NCBI RefSeq assembly: GCF_019219075.1
Contig: NZ_JAHUWJ010000020.1
Span: 62,001-126,000 of the forward strand
Reading direction: 5' to 3'
DNA from: Chitinophaga sp. sic0106
GTDB lineage: Bacteria; Bacteroidota; Bacteroidia; Chitinophagales; Chitinophagaceae
Length of the DNA stretch: 64,000 nt
The translations under genes and the position numbers were made by a program. The notes below the pieces were generated by a model. That model did not search any database. It had not been told where the DNA came from and saw nothing but the letters and a program-made list of their open reading frames with translations. How positions within the stretch are numbered: the first letter of the stretch is position 1; each line of letters starts with the position of its first letter. Of this stretch, positions 16,041-25,198 are shown piece after piece.

Positions 16041-17420
16041 ATGAAACTGATTTTTCCGATAGCAGCACTGGCATTGGTGTTAGCAGCTGCTTCCTTCCGC
16101 GTTGAAAATGATAAGGTAACGGTGCGTGAGCTGGCGGTGAAAGCCCCTTTCACCATGCCTAAAATTAAAGTGCCCGATTACAGCAAAGGCATCACGGTGA
16201 ACATTATCAGTACGGGTGCAGTGGCAGGCGACAAGGAAAAAAATGCCGCCGCCATTGCGCAGGCAATCGCCCAGGTAAATGCTGCCGGCGGTGGCACCGT
16301 GCTCATTCCCGCTGGCGAATGGCTCACTAAAAAAGTACACCTGAAAAGCAATGTAAACCTGCACCTGGAAAAGGGCGCCACGCTGCTGTTTTCAGGTGAT
16401 CCGGCTGATTACCTGCCGGCAGTGCACAGCAGCTGGGAAGGCATGGAGTGCTACAATTATTCCCCGCTCATCTATGCGTATGAATGTAAGAACGTAGCGG
16501 TTACCGGTGAAGGGGAAGTTAAAAGTGAGATGGATACCTGGAAACAATGGTTTACCCGCCCCAAGCCGCATATGGAAAGTCTGAAACGCCTGTATAACCT
16601 GGCCTGGAACTACACACCGGTAAAGGAAAGGCAGATGGTGGACGATACTTCGCACCTGCGCCCGCAGTTTATACAGTTTAACCGGTGCCAGAACGTGCTG
16701 CTGGAAGGCATTCAGATAACCAACAGCCCTTTCTGGACTATACATCTGTATCTTTCAAAAGACATTGTGATCCGCAAAGTAAAAGTATATGCCAAAGGGC
16801 ATAACAATGATGGGGTGGACCCTGAAATGAGTCAGCAGGTGCTGATTGAAGATTGTGTTTTTGATCAGGGAGATGATGCGGTAGCGATTAAGTCAGGCCG
16901 CAATCCGGAAGGCTGGCGCTTAAAAACACCTTCCAGAAATATTGTGATCCGCAACTGTACCGTGAAAAACGGTCATCAGCTGGTAGCCATTGGCAGTGAG
17001 CTTTCCGGTGGTATTGAAAATGTGTTGGTAGATAATTGTACTGTACTGGATGGAGCTAAGCTCAATCACCTGCTGTATATCAAAACCAACGAGCGGATGG
17101 GCGGTTTCGTCAATAACATCTACCTGCAAAATGTGCATTCCGGAAAAATTGACCAGGGGGTGCTGGGGATCGATACAGATGTGCTGTATCAGTGGAGAAC
17201 GCTGGTGCCTACCTACGAACGTAAGCTCACGAAGATCAGCAATGTGTTTTTGAAAGATATCAGTACCGGCGAGGTGAAGTTTGTATCCAGGATAATGGGA
17301 CAAAAGGAATTACCGGTGCAAAATGTGAAGCTGGCGGGGATTCAGACAGGCAAGGTGGATACCACGGCGAATATGCAGGAGAACCTGGTAGGGTTTAGTG
17401 TTACGAATGTTAATCAGTAA
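16041..17420 (+). CDS. GH28 polygalacturonase-family glycoside hydrolase
   Basis: The protein has 459 residues with a signal peptide. The right-handed beta-helix motifs include AAGGGTVLIPAGEW near residue 82. The GH28 active site is HNNDGVDPEMS (D257/D260), then FDQGDDAVAIKSG (D278, D279), then NGHQLVAIGSE (H312). Later, LLYIKTNERMGG supplies the substrate-binding Lys/Arg region. GH28 enzymes hydrolyse galacturonic-acid linkages in homogalacturonan or rhamnogalacturonan by inversion. The GHQ in place of GHG is common in exo-acting bacterial members. It acts in the periplasm or outside. It is co-transcribed with the GH43-like gene just upstream. Confidence 0.92.
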   Translation: MKLIFPIAALALVLAAASFRVENDKVTVRELAVKAPFTMPKIKVPDYSKGITVNIISTGAVAGDKEKNAAAIAQAIAQVNAAGGGTVLIPAGEWLTKKVHLKSNVNLHLEKGATLLFSGDPADYLPAVHSSWEGMECYNYSPLIYAYECKNVAVTGEGEVKSEMDTWKQWFTRPKPHMESLKRLYNLAWNYTPVKERQMVDDTSHLRPQFIQFNRCQNVLLEGIQITNSPFWTIHLYLSKDIVIRKVKVYAKGHNNDGVDPEMSQQVLIEDCVFDQGDDAVAIKSGRNPEGWRLKTPSRNIVIRNCTVKNGHQLVAIGSELSGGIENVLVDNCTVLDGAKLNHLLYIKTNERMGGFVNNIYLQNVHSGKIDQGVLGIDTDVLYQWRTLVPTYERKLTKISNVFLKDISTGEVKFVSRIMGQKELPVQNVKLAGIQTGKVDTTANMQENLVGFSVTNVNQ

Positions 17421-17434
17421 GTAAAGTTTGTGAG

Positions 17435-17464
17435 GAAAGGGGAGGTACTTGTACCTGCCCTTTC
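17435..17464 (+). terminator. Hairpin downstream of GH28
   Basis: GAAAGGGGAGGTAC (17435-17448) pairs with GTACCTGCCCTTTC (17451-17464) with one mismatch and a 2-base gap. It lies between the GH28 gene and the convergent hydrolase. No U-run follows. Confidence 0.5.
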
Positions 17465-17528
17465 TGAGCCAATAAGTTCTTCCTGTTTGCTGCCACGGTG
17501 CAAATATTACTAACGGCGGTGGCTATAG

Positions 17529-18434
17529 TTATTTCCTGCCAGCCCCATGTATCATTACCTTCCATACCTCTACAAACTCCGTCCCCAGGGTTGACCCGTG
17601 CTTATCCTTTTTGTCAATATCCGTTACAAATATCTGATGGCGGCTGCTGACAGGTGTATTCGGTTGTACCATAGTCGTATCCGTTACCTGCTGTTGATTT
17701 ACGGCAGCTACATCCTGGATCTGGTAATTATAGTTAAAGGGGTCCTGCAGGTGCAGCAATGCATAAATCCTGGATACCGGTGTTTTACCAGGTTGCAGCT
17801 GCCAGCCGGCAGGCTGCCGGAATTGCTGGAGGTAGTCCTGCGGACCGGAAAACAGCAACACTCCCGCCATGGGGAATCGTTTGCCGAAATAGGCTGCATG
17901 CCCGGCGCCCTGACTATGGCCTCCTACGATAATGCGGTCCCAGCGTGGCTTTCCGTTAGATACAAATTGCGCCCATTGTTTTGGCTGTTGCTTCGCCAGG
18001 AAGTTGAGCAGGGTGGTAATGCGCTGCACCAGTGAATTGGCGGAGTCAACCTGCACCTTATCACTTACCGGTGTGCCAAACATTATCTCCTCCCTGAAGT
18101 TATTGAAACAGGTGCTATCTTCACTCACAGAACAAACCGTGGTCACTACCTTGTTCATATAGTCAGGTGTGATAACGAAATACCCCATAGCTGCGAAGCT
18201 GCTGTCGAATCTCCGGAAATCAGCGGCCTTGCCATTGGTACCGGGAATCATGATAAACAGCTGTTGTTTCTTGTTTTTTGCCGCCGGTTCGTATACCAGG
18301 TGCGGTGTATGAACCATTACCTGCGATGGGGTAGTGGTGGCGGGTGAAATTTCCTGGTGCCTGATTTGTGCAGTCACCGCTGTGCTGCCGAACAGCAGGG
18401 CAATGATGTATGTTAAAGGGTTGTATGCTTTCAT
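17529..18434 (-). CDS. Secreted alpha/beta hydrolase
   Basis: The protein has 301 residues with a signal peptide ending TAVTA. The nucleophile elbow is GGHSQGAGHAAYFG, giving the G-x-S-x-G serine. An oxyanion-type loop is MIPGTNGKAADFRRFDSSFA. Near the C-terminus HGSTLGTEFVEVWK contains a histidine suited to complete the triad. The family holds esterases and lipases of the periplasm. I cannot name the substrate. The gene is convergent to the GH28 operon and could be an esterase working on the same polysaccharide, but nothing in the sequence shows that. Confidence 0.8.
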   Translation of the reverse strand: MKAYNPLTYIIALLFGSTAVTAQIRHQEISPATTTPSQVMVHTPHLVYEPAAKNKKQQLFIMIPGTNGKAADFRRFDSSFAAMGYFVITPDYMNKVVTTVCSVSEDSTCFNNFREEIMFGTPVSDKVQVDSANSLVQRITTLLNFLAKQQPKQWAQFVSNGKPRWDRIIVGGHSQGAGHAAYFGKRFPMAGVLLFSGPQDYLQQFRQPAGWQLQPGKTPVSRIYALLHLQDPFNYNYQIQDVAAVNQQQVTDTTMVQPNTPVSSRHQIFVTDIDKKDKHGSTLGTEFVEVWKVMIHGAGRK

Positions 18435-18521
18435 AATATCGGAATATGGCTGCCAAGATAAGGCGGCCGCCGGATTATTGCTATAAGCGCCAAACTATTT
18501 ATTTTCGTAAAAATTGTTACA

Positions 18522-19625
18522 ATGGGATTGCTCAGTAAAATCTTTGGGAAGGATAAGCCGGATAACCAGACTGATGGTTATGAAAACTTTTGGAAATGGT
18601 TTCAGAAACACGAACAGCAGTTCTTTAAAGCGCTGAAGAAAAAGAAAGACCTGGAGGAAGATTTCTTTGATGAGCTCACCTCGGAGCTGAAGCAGTTAAA
18701 CGACGGTTTCTTTTTTCTGGCTGGCATGGTCGACAAAAATACTGCGGAGCTGATCATTACCGCAGATGGAAATATTAAAACAATCCCGTTTGTGGAAGAG
18801 CTGGTGGCCGTGGCGCCGCAGCTGCCCAACTGGCATTTTACAGCGTTAAAGCCAGCATCGGACATCAGCACTGCAAATATTCAAATGGGAGAGCTGACGT
18901 TTAACCCGGAGAATATTCATTTCTATCCGAATGAACATCCTGAATATCCGGATGAAATTGATATTACCATTGTGTACGATCATTATGAGGAGACCCTTAA
19001 GGATAATATTCTCAGCGGCATTTACATCTTCCTGGATAATTTTTTGGGAGAACTCAGGTTCGCTACGGCAGTGGATAACATGACGGTGACAGGCCGGGAG
19101 GCAGGTCAGCCCGATCTTATTCCGGTTACCAAGTTAAAGGACTATTTGTTGTGGAGAGAGAAGGAGTTTATTGAGAAAAGTGAAGTGGCTTTCCGCAATA
19201 CAGAGAACGATAATTATTCCGTGCTGGAGGCCGAGCTGACGTCCGGTAACCGGTTGCTGGCGGTGGTAAATACCGATGTGTTGTCGTGGGAAAACAAGGC
19301 TTCGCATCCCTGGGTAATGGTGATAGAAATTCATTTCAAGGGCAATGAGCAAACAGGTATGCCGGATAATGAAACGTACCAGGAGTTGGAAGAAATTGAG
19401 GAGAATATTGGCATTGCACTAAAGGCCGAAGATGGCTACATCAATATAGGCCGGCAGACGGCCGAGAGTACCCGTACTATTTTTTATGCCTGCAAGGAGT
19501 TCCGCAAGCCGGCTAAAACATTAAAGGATGCACCAGTGGCCTTGGGAAAGGATTTGCAGTTCAATTATGCGATCTACAAGGATAAGTACTGGCGCACCTT
19601 CAACCGGTTTGTGACAACAGGCTAA
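18522..19625 (+). CDS. DUF695 domain-containing protein
   Basis: The protein has 367 residues with no signal peptide. An acidic and helical N-terminus (EDFFDELTSELKQLNDGFFFL) leads into two alpha/beta segments, the last with GMPDNETYQELEEIEENI. This fits the DUF695 pattern of a glutamate-rich helix after GxP, and is followed by FYACKEFRKP. DUF695 proteins are small cytoplasmic proteins of unknown function, sometimes paired with DUF600-like immunity proteins. The stop codon overlaps the convergent membrane-protein gene by four bases. Domain call is from family memory, moderate certainty. Confidence 0.7.
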   Translation: MGLLSKIFGKDKPDNQTDGYENFWKWFQKHEQQFFKALKKKKDLEEDFFDELTSELKQLNDGFFFLAGMVDKNTAELIITADGNIKTIPFVEELVAVAPQLPNWHFTALKPASDISTANIQMGELTFNPENIHFYPNEHPEYPDEIDITIVYDHYEETLKDNILSGIYIFLDNFLGELRFATAVDNMTVTGREAGQPDLIPVTKLKDYLLWREKEFIEKSEVAFRNTENDNYSVLEAELTSGNRLLAVVNTDVLSWENKASHPWVMVIEIHFKGNEQTGMPDNETYQELEEIEENIGIALKAEDGYINIGRQTAESTRTIFYACKEFRKPAKTLKDAPVALGKDLQFNYAIYKDKYWRTFNRFVTTG

Positions 19626-20089
19626 AATGGTCTGTAATAGGGTCGGTGCGTGAGGGGAGAAAAGCCCCAGGGGATAGAAAAAAACAGGATTACAAAAGCG
19701 ATGCTATACCAGATAGCGATGGTTTTATACTGTTCCCTGGCGCTGGTTTTCCTTTTAGCTTTGGCTGAACCAATGGTAAGTAGGATAATGCTTAGCAGCA
19801 TCATGGAGCTATGTTCCATCCCAAAAAATCTGATCTCCCTCATTTTTACAGCTTCTCCGAAATGCTGGAGAAAATAATGTACCAGCGGACTGATAAAATA
19901 CAAGCATATGCCCAGTACCAGCTGGATGTGTGCAGCGGTGACCGTGGCTATACGTAGTTGCTTGCTGCCAGCGCCGAAAGGACGTGCCTGCAACCATCCG
20001 CGGTAGGCATTGAAGAGGGAAGCTACCAGGGTGATCACCACCAGCCAGCGAACCAGGGAGTGCAAGGCTAAAAGAAAAGGATACATCAT
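19622..20089 (-). CDS. Four-helix integral membrane protein, cytochrome b-like
   Basis: The protein has 155 residues from the ATG at 20089; the longer frame begins with TTG. Four hydrophobic helices are evident. Paired histidines occur in helix one (LLALHSLVRW) and helix two (VTAAHIQLVLG), with another in FFGMEHSSMMLL. Similar Bacteroidota proteins are annotated as cytochrome b on the strength of these histidines, which might ligate haem. That role is not proven. It overlaps the convergent DUF695 gene by four bases and follows the GNAT gene after a terminator, so it probably has its own promoter. Confidence 0.7.
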   Translation of the reverse strand: MMYPFLLALHSLVRWLVVITLVASLFNAYRGWLQARPFGAGSKQLRIATVTAAHIQLVLGICLYFISPLVHYFLQHFGEAVKMREIRFFGMEHSSMMLLSIILLTIGSAKAKRKTSAREQYKTIAIWYSIAFVILFFSIPWGFSPLTHRPYYRPF

Positions 20090-20104
20090 TTGTTGCTGAG
20101 GCAA

Positions 20105-20127
20105 TAAAAAAACCGCCGGTGGCGGTT
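20105..20127 (-). terminator. Terminator of the AAC(3)-I-like gene
   Basis: On the minus strand AACCGCC pairs with GGCGGTT over a 3-base loop, followed by seven T. It lies 13 bases after the stop of the acetyltransferase gene. Confidence 0.85.
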
Positions 20128-20139
20128 GTTAGTACGTGG

Positions 20140-20586
20140 TTATACTTCGTAATCGTAGTGTACTACGCGCATGGGTTTACCACCGGTAGCGTTGTAAAAG
20201 CGCATGGCTTCGGTGTCTCCTTCCATGGCCTGAACAAAAAATTCACCGATATTTTCCTGCTGGCAGTAGTCGCGCAGGCCATTGAGCAGGAGGCTGCCGA
20301 GGCCACGTCTTTGTTCGGCGGGATCTACGGCCAGGTCGTAGAGGTATACTTCTGCAGTTTCTTCAAAATAGGAAGGCAGCACGTAGGCGGTGAGTCCACC
20401 CAGCACTTTTCCATCCGCTTCTTTGGCGGCAAGTACAATAAAATCTTTGTTGCTCAGTAGTCGATGCAGGTAGTTTTCTGCGGGTACAGTAAATTCTTCC
20501 ATCTCAAAAACCGCTTCATAAATGTGCAGGATGGAAATAAAGGCCGGCAGCTCAGCCGCGGTGAGTCGTGAAATTGATACGGACAT
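20140..20586 (-). CDS. GNAT acetyltransferase of the AAC(3)-I type
   Basis: The protein has 148 residues, all one GNAT domain. FIVLAAKEADGKVLGGLTAYVLP, then EVYLYDLAVDPAEQRRGLGSLL, then an FVQAMEGDTEAMRFY segment follow the order and wording of aminoglycoside 3-N-acetyltransferase I. That family has [24 protein letters not shown] followed by RRQGI and VQADYGDDPAVALY. The acetyl-CoA loop is RRGLGS. AAC(3)-I enzymes acetylate gentamicin-type drugs. Here it is a single chromosomal gene with no integron or IS signs, so a housekeeping substrate is equally possible. Resistance is therefore an inference. Confidence 0.82.
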   Translation of the reverse strand: MSVSISRLTAAELPAFISILHIYEAVFEMEEFTVPAENYLHRLLSNKDFIVLAAKEADGKVLGGLTAYVLPSYFEETAEVYLYDLAVDPAEQRRGLGSLLLNGLRDYCQQENIGEFFVQAMEGDTEAMRFYNATGGKPMRVVHYDYEV

Positions 20587-20676
20587 TGTAATTTTCGTTC
20601 TGGCTTATAGAGATAATTCCTGTTTGTCGCCCACAAAATTACAATTCTGATTGAAGTAAAAGAAATTAATAAAAGA

Positions 20677-21507
20677 TTAAACCCGTTCCTGCTGGCGCAA
20701 GTGTTCTTCGTGGAGGGTATTGACATCCACAGGGCCACGGCGGCCGGCGAAAGCGTTGTAGCGGATACCTTTGAAGATCCGGTAATTGCCGATGCCTATA
20801 CGTTGCAGGAAGTACCGGCAACTCGTTTTAAGTACACCGAGTCCGTAGATACTGCTGCGGCGGAAATTGATGGAGGAGGCTTCTTTGAAATAGCGGGTGG
20901 GGCAGGTAACCTCACCGATTTCAAAGCCACTGTAGAAGATTTGCGCTACCATCTCATTATCAAACACAAAATCATCGGAGCAGTTGTCAAACGGAATGTT
21001 TTCCAGGACTTTGCGGTGGAAGGCACGATAGCCGGTATGGTATTCCGATAATTTCTGGCGCATCAGTATATTCTGGGATACAGTCAGTAACCTGTTAAAA
21101 AAATATTTATATAACGGCATGCCACCTTTAAGGGCACCCATACCGAGGATGCGACTACCAAACACCACCGGATATACGTTGTTGCCAATGATTGAAGCCA
21201 TAGCGCCCAGCAGCTGGGGAGTGTACTGGTAGTCGGGGTGTAGCATAATGATGATGTCGGCCTCCAGTTCCAGTGCCTTTTTATAGCATGATTTCTGGTT
21301 GCCGCCATACCCTTTATTCTTTTCATGACGAATGATATAGTGGATGCCGATATTCTGCGCAACCGCCACTGTATTGTCTTTGCTGCAGTCGTCCACCAGG
21401 ATGATATCGTCCACGATTTTGCGGTCGATTTCTTCATAGGTGATTTGCAGGGTTTTGTCGGCATTATAGGCAGGCAGTACTACTACCACTTTCTGACCAT
21501 TTATCAT
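20677..21507 (-). CDS. Family 2 glycosyltransferase
   Basis: The protein has 276 residues. The GT-A nucleotide-sugar fold is seen in VVVVLPAYNADKTL, IILVDDCSKDNT, HEKNKGYGGNQKSCYKKAL and IIMLHPDYQYTPQLL. The last supplies a HPD metal motif, as in dolichol-phosphate-mannose-like synthases. No long membrane anchor is obvious. The start at 21505-21507 follows the strand MINGQKVVVVLPAYN; an open frame extends to 22176 but runs antisense through the GH78 signal region and is not coding. It is transcribed divergently from GH78. Likely role: sugar transfer to a lipid carrier or surface glycan, substrate unknown. Confidence 0.9.
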   Translation of the reverse strand: MINGQKVVVVLPAYNADKTLQITYEEIDRKIVDDIILVDDCSKDNTVAVAQNIGIHYIIRHEKNKGYGGNQKSCYKKALELEADIIIMLHPDYQYTPQLLGAMASIIGNNVYPVVFGSRILGMGALKGGMPLYKYFFNRLLTVSQNILMRQKLSEYHTGYRAFHRKVLENIPFDNCSDDFVFDNEMVAQIFYSGFEIGEVTCPTRYFKEASSINFRRSSIYGLGVLKTSCRYFLQRIGIGNYRIFKGIRYNAFAGRRGPVDVNTLHEEHLRQQERV

Positions 21508-21654
21508 AGTAACTGGTTTATAACTTAAATTTAGTTCCGGGCACTGCATTGACCCCGCTCCTGAAATTTTTTCAGCCGTTAACATCTGATTTAGTAACTG
21601 CCTGTAAGAAAAGGTTAATATGCAGGGAGATTTGAATATCACAATGTCACAACC

Positions 21655-23904
21655 ATGAAAACTTCCGGTATTTTTTTGTTGTCCCTGCTCTTGTTTGTTT
21701 TCTGCCAGGCCACTGCACAGGCGCCGGATTGGAGTAATCGCAGTAGTTGGATTGTGCCCGGTTATGCAGAAGATACCCTGGCGCGGCCCAGCCCATGGTA
21801 CAGGAAAATTTTCACCATCAATAAGCCACTTGCATCGGCCACGCTGTATGTTACCGCACATGGTATTTATGAGGCATACCTGAATCAGCAGAAGATTGGC
21901 AGCGATTATTTTGCACCCGGCTGGACCAGCTACGATAAGCGGCTGCAATTCCAGGAGTATGACCTGCTGCCACTGTTGGGTAAAGGAAAGGCGGAGTTGC
22001 GTATAGTCGTAGGCGAAGGATGGTACAGGGGGGCTTTTGGAGGGATGATGCAACGGGATAATTACGGAAATGATCCGGCAATTATCGCTATGGTGGTACT
22101 GCGATTTGCAGATGGTACGCAAATGGAAGTTCCAACAGATGTTTCCTGGGAAGTCGCGACTGGCCCAATTCTGCATGCTGATTTATATGGCGGAATGGTG
22201 TATGATGCCAATATTCCTGTTACCGGATGGGGGCCTGTAAAAACAGCAGATTATAGCAAAACGATATTAGTGCCTACGATCGGAAAAGGCGTGCGTAAAC
22301 AGGAAAAGCTACCGGCACTCAAAGTATTCACAGCGCCGGATGGTAGTCAGCTGGCCGACTTCGGGCAAAACCTGGCAGGGTGGGTACAGTTGACAGTGAA
22401 AGGTAAAAAAGGGGATACGGTTACCCTGCAACATGCGGAAGTACTGGATAAACAGGGAAATTTTTATACTGGTAATCTGCGGGAAGCCAAAGCTACGGAC
22501 ACGTATATACTAAAAGACGGCGTGCAAACGCTGGAGCCGGTATTCACCTGGCGTGGCTTCCGGTATGCTAAGGTTAGTGGTGTAAGGGTGCGCCCGGAGG
22601 ACCTTACAGCTATTGCACTATATACAGCAATGACGCCCACGGGGACTTTCAGTTGCTCTAACCCCTTACTTAACCAGCTGCAGCATAATATCACCTGGAG
22701 CCTGAAAGGGAATTTCCTCGATATTCCTACGGATTGTCCGCAGCGCAGTGAGCGGCTGGGGTGGACCGGTGATGCGCAGGTGTTTTTCCGCACGGCTGCT
22801 TATAATTTTGATGTAAAGGATTTTTATAATAAATGGCTGCAGGATTTAGTGGCGGATCAGCGGGATAATGGCTCTGTGCCGCAGCTGGTACCCTGGATTT
22901 ATCGTAACCTGCAGCCGCCACGCCGCAATGGAATCGCCGGCTGGAGTGATGCTGCCACCATCGTTCCCTGGGAAATGTACCAGGTGTATGGCGACCAGTC
23001 CATCCTCGAAAAGCAGTACCCCAGCATGAAAGCCTGGGTGGATTACATCATTGGGGCCAGCAAAAATGGATTGTGGACCGCCAATGGCTATGGGGACTGG
23101 CTCGCGCCGGGGGACTCCACCTCCTTGCCGTATATTGATCAATGTTACTGGGCTTACAGCACTCAGTTGCTGGTGAATACAGCCACGCTGCTGGGCAGGC
23201 AAACCGACGTGGATGCCTATACGAAAATAGTGCAACAGGTTAAGGATACTTTCCGGGTACACTACCTGCGTCCCGGTGGGCGCACGATGCCGGACACCCA
23301 AACTTCCTATGTGCTCGCCTTGGAGCTGGGAATGTTGCCTGATAGTCTTAAACAGCCGGCAGCAGCACGTTTGGCATCACTGGTGGCTGCAAATGGTAAT
23401 CACCTGGCCACCGGGTTTCTCGGTACACCCGGACTGCTGCACGCACTCAGCAATAACGGCGAACTATCAACTGCTTATCAATTGTTACTGCAAGATACTT
23501 ATCCCTCCTGGCTGTACCCTGTGAAAATGGGTGCTACCACCATCTGGGAAAAATGGAATGCCATCCTGCCGGATAGCACCGTGCAGGCTACCTCGTATAA
23601 CCACTACGCGTATGGAGCCGTGGGCAACTGGTTGTACAGCGTAATAGGCGGCATACAGGCTGCCAGCCCGGGATACCGGGATATCATTATTCGCCCGCAG
23701 CCCGGTGGCGGACTCACCTGGGCCAAAGCCAGCTATAACTCCGCCTATGGTGAAATCAGGTCTGAGTGGGAGCTGGAAGGAAATAAGATAAAGATGACGG
23801 TGCAGGTGCCGCCAGGTACGAGTGCTAAGGTGTATGTGCCGGGGAAGGAGATGGTGTTGGTGAAGGAGGGGAGGTTTGAGTTTGAGGGGAGCATGACCCG
23901 CTGA
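21655..23904 (+). CDS. GH78 alpha-L-rhamnosidase (first copy)
   Basis: The protein has 749 residues with a signal peptide (MKTSGIFLLSLLLFVF to TAQA). A beta-sandwich region (SATLYVTAHGIYEAYLNQQ, then FAPGWTSYDKRLQFQEYDL) precedes the (alpha/alpha)6 catalytic domain. The catalytic domain carries DCPQRSERLGWTGDAQ, GIAGWSDAATIVPWEMY, and GATTIWEKWNAILPD before the C-terminal sandwich. These are the conserved acidic motifs of GH78. The enzyme releases alpha-L-rhamnose from rhamnogalacturonan, flavonoid glycosides or other glycans outside the inner membrane. It lacks the N-terminal Ig-like domain seen in the second copy at 59746. Confidence 0.95.
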   Translation: MKTSGIFLLSLLLFVFCQATAQAPDWSNRSSWIVPGYAEDTLARPSPWYRKIFTINKPLASATLYVTAHGIYEAYLNQQKIGSDYFAPGWTSYDKRLQFQEYDLLPLLGKGKAELRIVVGEGWYRGAFGGMMQRDNYGNDPAIIAMVVLRFADGTQMEVPTDVSWEVATGPILHADLYGGMVYDANIPVTGWGPVKTADYSKTILVPTIGKGVRKQEKLPALKVFTAPDGSQLADFGQNLAGWVQLTVKGKKGDTVTLQHAEVLDKQGNFYTGNLREAKATDTYILKDGVQTLEPVFTWRGFRYAKVSGVRVRPEDLTAIALYTAMTPTGTFSCSNPLLNQLQHNITWSLKGNFLDIPTDCPQRSERLGWTGDAQVFFRTAAYNFDVKDFYNKWLQDLVADQRDNGSVPQLVPWIYRNLQPPRRNGIAGWSDAATIVPWEMYQVYGDQSILEKQYPSMKAWVDYIIGASKNGLWTANGYGDWLAPGDSTSLPYIDQCYWAYSTQLLVNTATLLGRQTDVDAYTKIVQQVKDTFRVHYLRPGGRTMPDTQTSYVLALELGMLPDSLKQPAAARLASLVAANGNHLATGFLGTPGLLHALSNNGELSTAYQLLLQDTYPSWLYPVKMGATTIWEKWNAILPDSTVQATSYNHYAYGAVGNWLYSVIGGIQAASPGYRDIIIRPQPGGGLTWAKASYNSAYGEIRSEWELEGNKIKMTVQVPPGTSAKVYVPGKEMVLVKEGRFEFEGSMTR

Positions 23905-23989
23905 TATAATTTGATTGCTTTTCATTGTTTGAATGCAATTGAAGGCGGTAACATAAATAGTTAACCTGATATAAAGAAGTAATAGCCAA

Positions 23990-24745
23990 ATGACTTTTGA
24001 AAAATATACCCACAAAATTGCTTCTGCCGAAATAGCTGCATTAAAATTATTAGGATATAGAATGGAAGGCTTGCATGCTGAAGAGGATAGATTTATTAAT
24101 AATAATTTTCCAAATTGTGATTTACATCGATTGTTGATACAAGTGAATAATCTGTTGAATCCCCTTTCTGATCGGCACAAGCGTAAAGGCGTCATATTTG
24201 AGTCATCAATACCCCCAAGTTTAAGATTGTATTATTTAGCGGACGATTTTGAGGATGTTAATACCGGTCTTGCCATTGCAAGGACTTTTACTTGGGAAAC
24301 CGGAGCCTTGGTGGCTAAACATGATTTTTTTAGGTTGCCAAGGGTTCATAGAGGCAGGGGAATTGCGAAACAGATATTTAAGGATTTTCTTCAGCAGTAT
24401 ATTAACATGGGAGTAAAAAAGATTTGTGTATATGCTGCTTTAGAGGATGGTGGGTTTATATGGGCCAAAAATTTCTTTGCTGCGGAAATAAAAGAGGAGG
24501 TTGCTGAAATACTTAATAAGGCAAAGGCTAAATTAACGCAGCATCAATACTTGGCAATACATAAAATTTATGATAATTATTATATGAAATACCCTGGAGG
24601 AAACGCATTTCCAATTCATAAATGGGCCGAATTGCCTTTTATGGAATCTATACTCCGTGGCAGTACCTGGCATGGCTCGATTGATTTGACTAATAGGGAA
24701 CAATTCGCTAAATTTGTATTATATGTCCTTGGAGAAAAATCATAA
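23990..24745 (+). CDS. GNAT-like protein of AT-rich island, function unknown
   Basis: The protein has 251 residues. The middle contains an acetyl-CoA binding pattern, FFRLPRVHRGRGIAKQIFKDF, where R-G-x-G-I-A is the GNAT motif A loop. It is followed by ICVYAALEDGGFIWAKNFF, close to GNAT motif B. The first 90 residues, with a lipophilic helix and PSLRLYYLADDFED, do not match a family I know. Base composition is strikingly AT-rich (one sampled line is 30% GC against 60% in the preceding rhamnosidase), which suggests lateral acquisition. It overlaps the following small gene by 23 bases. Acetyltransferase activity is likely; target and role unknown. Confidence 0.65.
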   Translation: MTFEKYTHKIASAEIAALKLLGYRMEGLHAEEDRFINNNFPNCDLHRLLIQVNNLLNPLSDRHKRKGVIFESSIPPSLRLYYLADDFEDVNTGLAIARTFTWETGALVAKHDFFRLPRVHRGRGIAKQIFKDFLQQYINMGVKKICVYAALEDGGFIWAKNFFAAEIKEEVAEILNKAKAKLTQHQYLAIHKIYDNYYMKYPGGNAFPIHKWAELPFMESILRGSTWHGSIDLTNREQFAKFVLYVLGEKS

Positions 24746-25112
24746 CATCCATGAGTCAGCTTCAATTGGTGAAGAATTGTTGTTGGGTAGTCCATTATCA
24801 GCAATGGATAGAAAGTGCCTTACTGTAAGACAGGTGGTGCATGACGGTGACTTTTCCTTAGAAGAAGCATTGGCGGTTTATGAAGTATCAAGGGCTGAAT
24901 TCGATGATTTTATAGCTAAATACCTGATTTCGGTGTTGGAATCATCTATTAATCCTTCAACTCCCGAACACCTCAAAATGGTTATAAGTCTGGAGGTTTT
25001 CACAAATATTTACAAACGATTATTCTTCAAAATAGATAAAGATGCCACTTCTATTTTGGAGCATCTGGATATATTATCCAAAGATGTTGAGCAAGGAAAG
25101 ATAAGAGTATAA
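24723..25112 (+). CDS. Small AT-rich protein with HTH-like segment
   Basis: The protein has 129 residues from the ATG at 24723; a TTG nine bases earlier is the alternative. The segment LTVRQVVHDGDFSLEEALAVYEVSRAEFDDFIAKYL resembles a helix-turn-helix of the SciP/transposase type, where SxEEAxxRYxVSxxEF is common. It spans about residues 36-71. The rest is helical and charged. It overlaps the GNAT-like gene by 23 bases and ends at a strong terminator, so the two form a closed operon. It might be a DNA-binding partner of the GNAT-like protein, but this is a guess from layout. Confidence 0.6.
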   Translation: MSLEKNHNIHESASIGEELLLGSPLSAMDRKCLTVRQVVHDGDFSLEEALAVYEVSRAEFDDFIAKYLISVLESSINPSTPEHLKMVISLEVFTNIYKRLFFKIDKDATSILEHLDILSKDVEQGKIRV

Positions 25113-25136
25113 CACCCAATCATATATAAGTCATTT

Positions 25137-25167
25137 AGGCGGTTAAGTAGGTCTTAACCGCCTTTTT
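25137..25167 (+). terminator. Terminator of the AT-rich GNAT operon
   Basis: An 11-bp perfect stem, AGGCGGTTAAG with CTTAACCGCCT and a 5-base loop, is followed by a T-run. Confidence 0.88.
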
Positions 25168-25198
25168 ATCTTTAACCTACTGTCACAAAGTATTGAAA

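Noticed and set aside
21508..22176. N-terminal extension of the GT2 gene to 22176.
   Set aside because: It overlaps the divergent GH78 gene antisense and has no family match; the GT2 domain starts at 21507.
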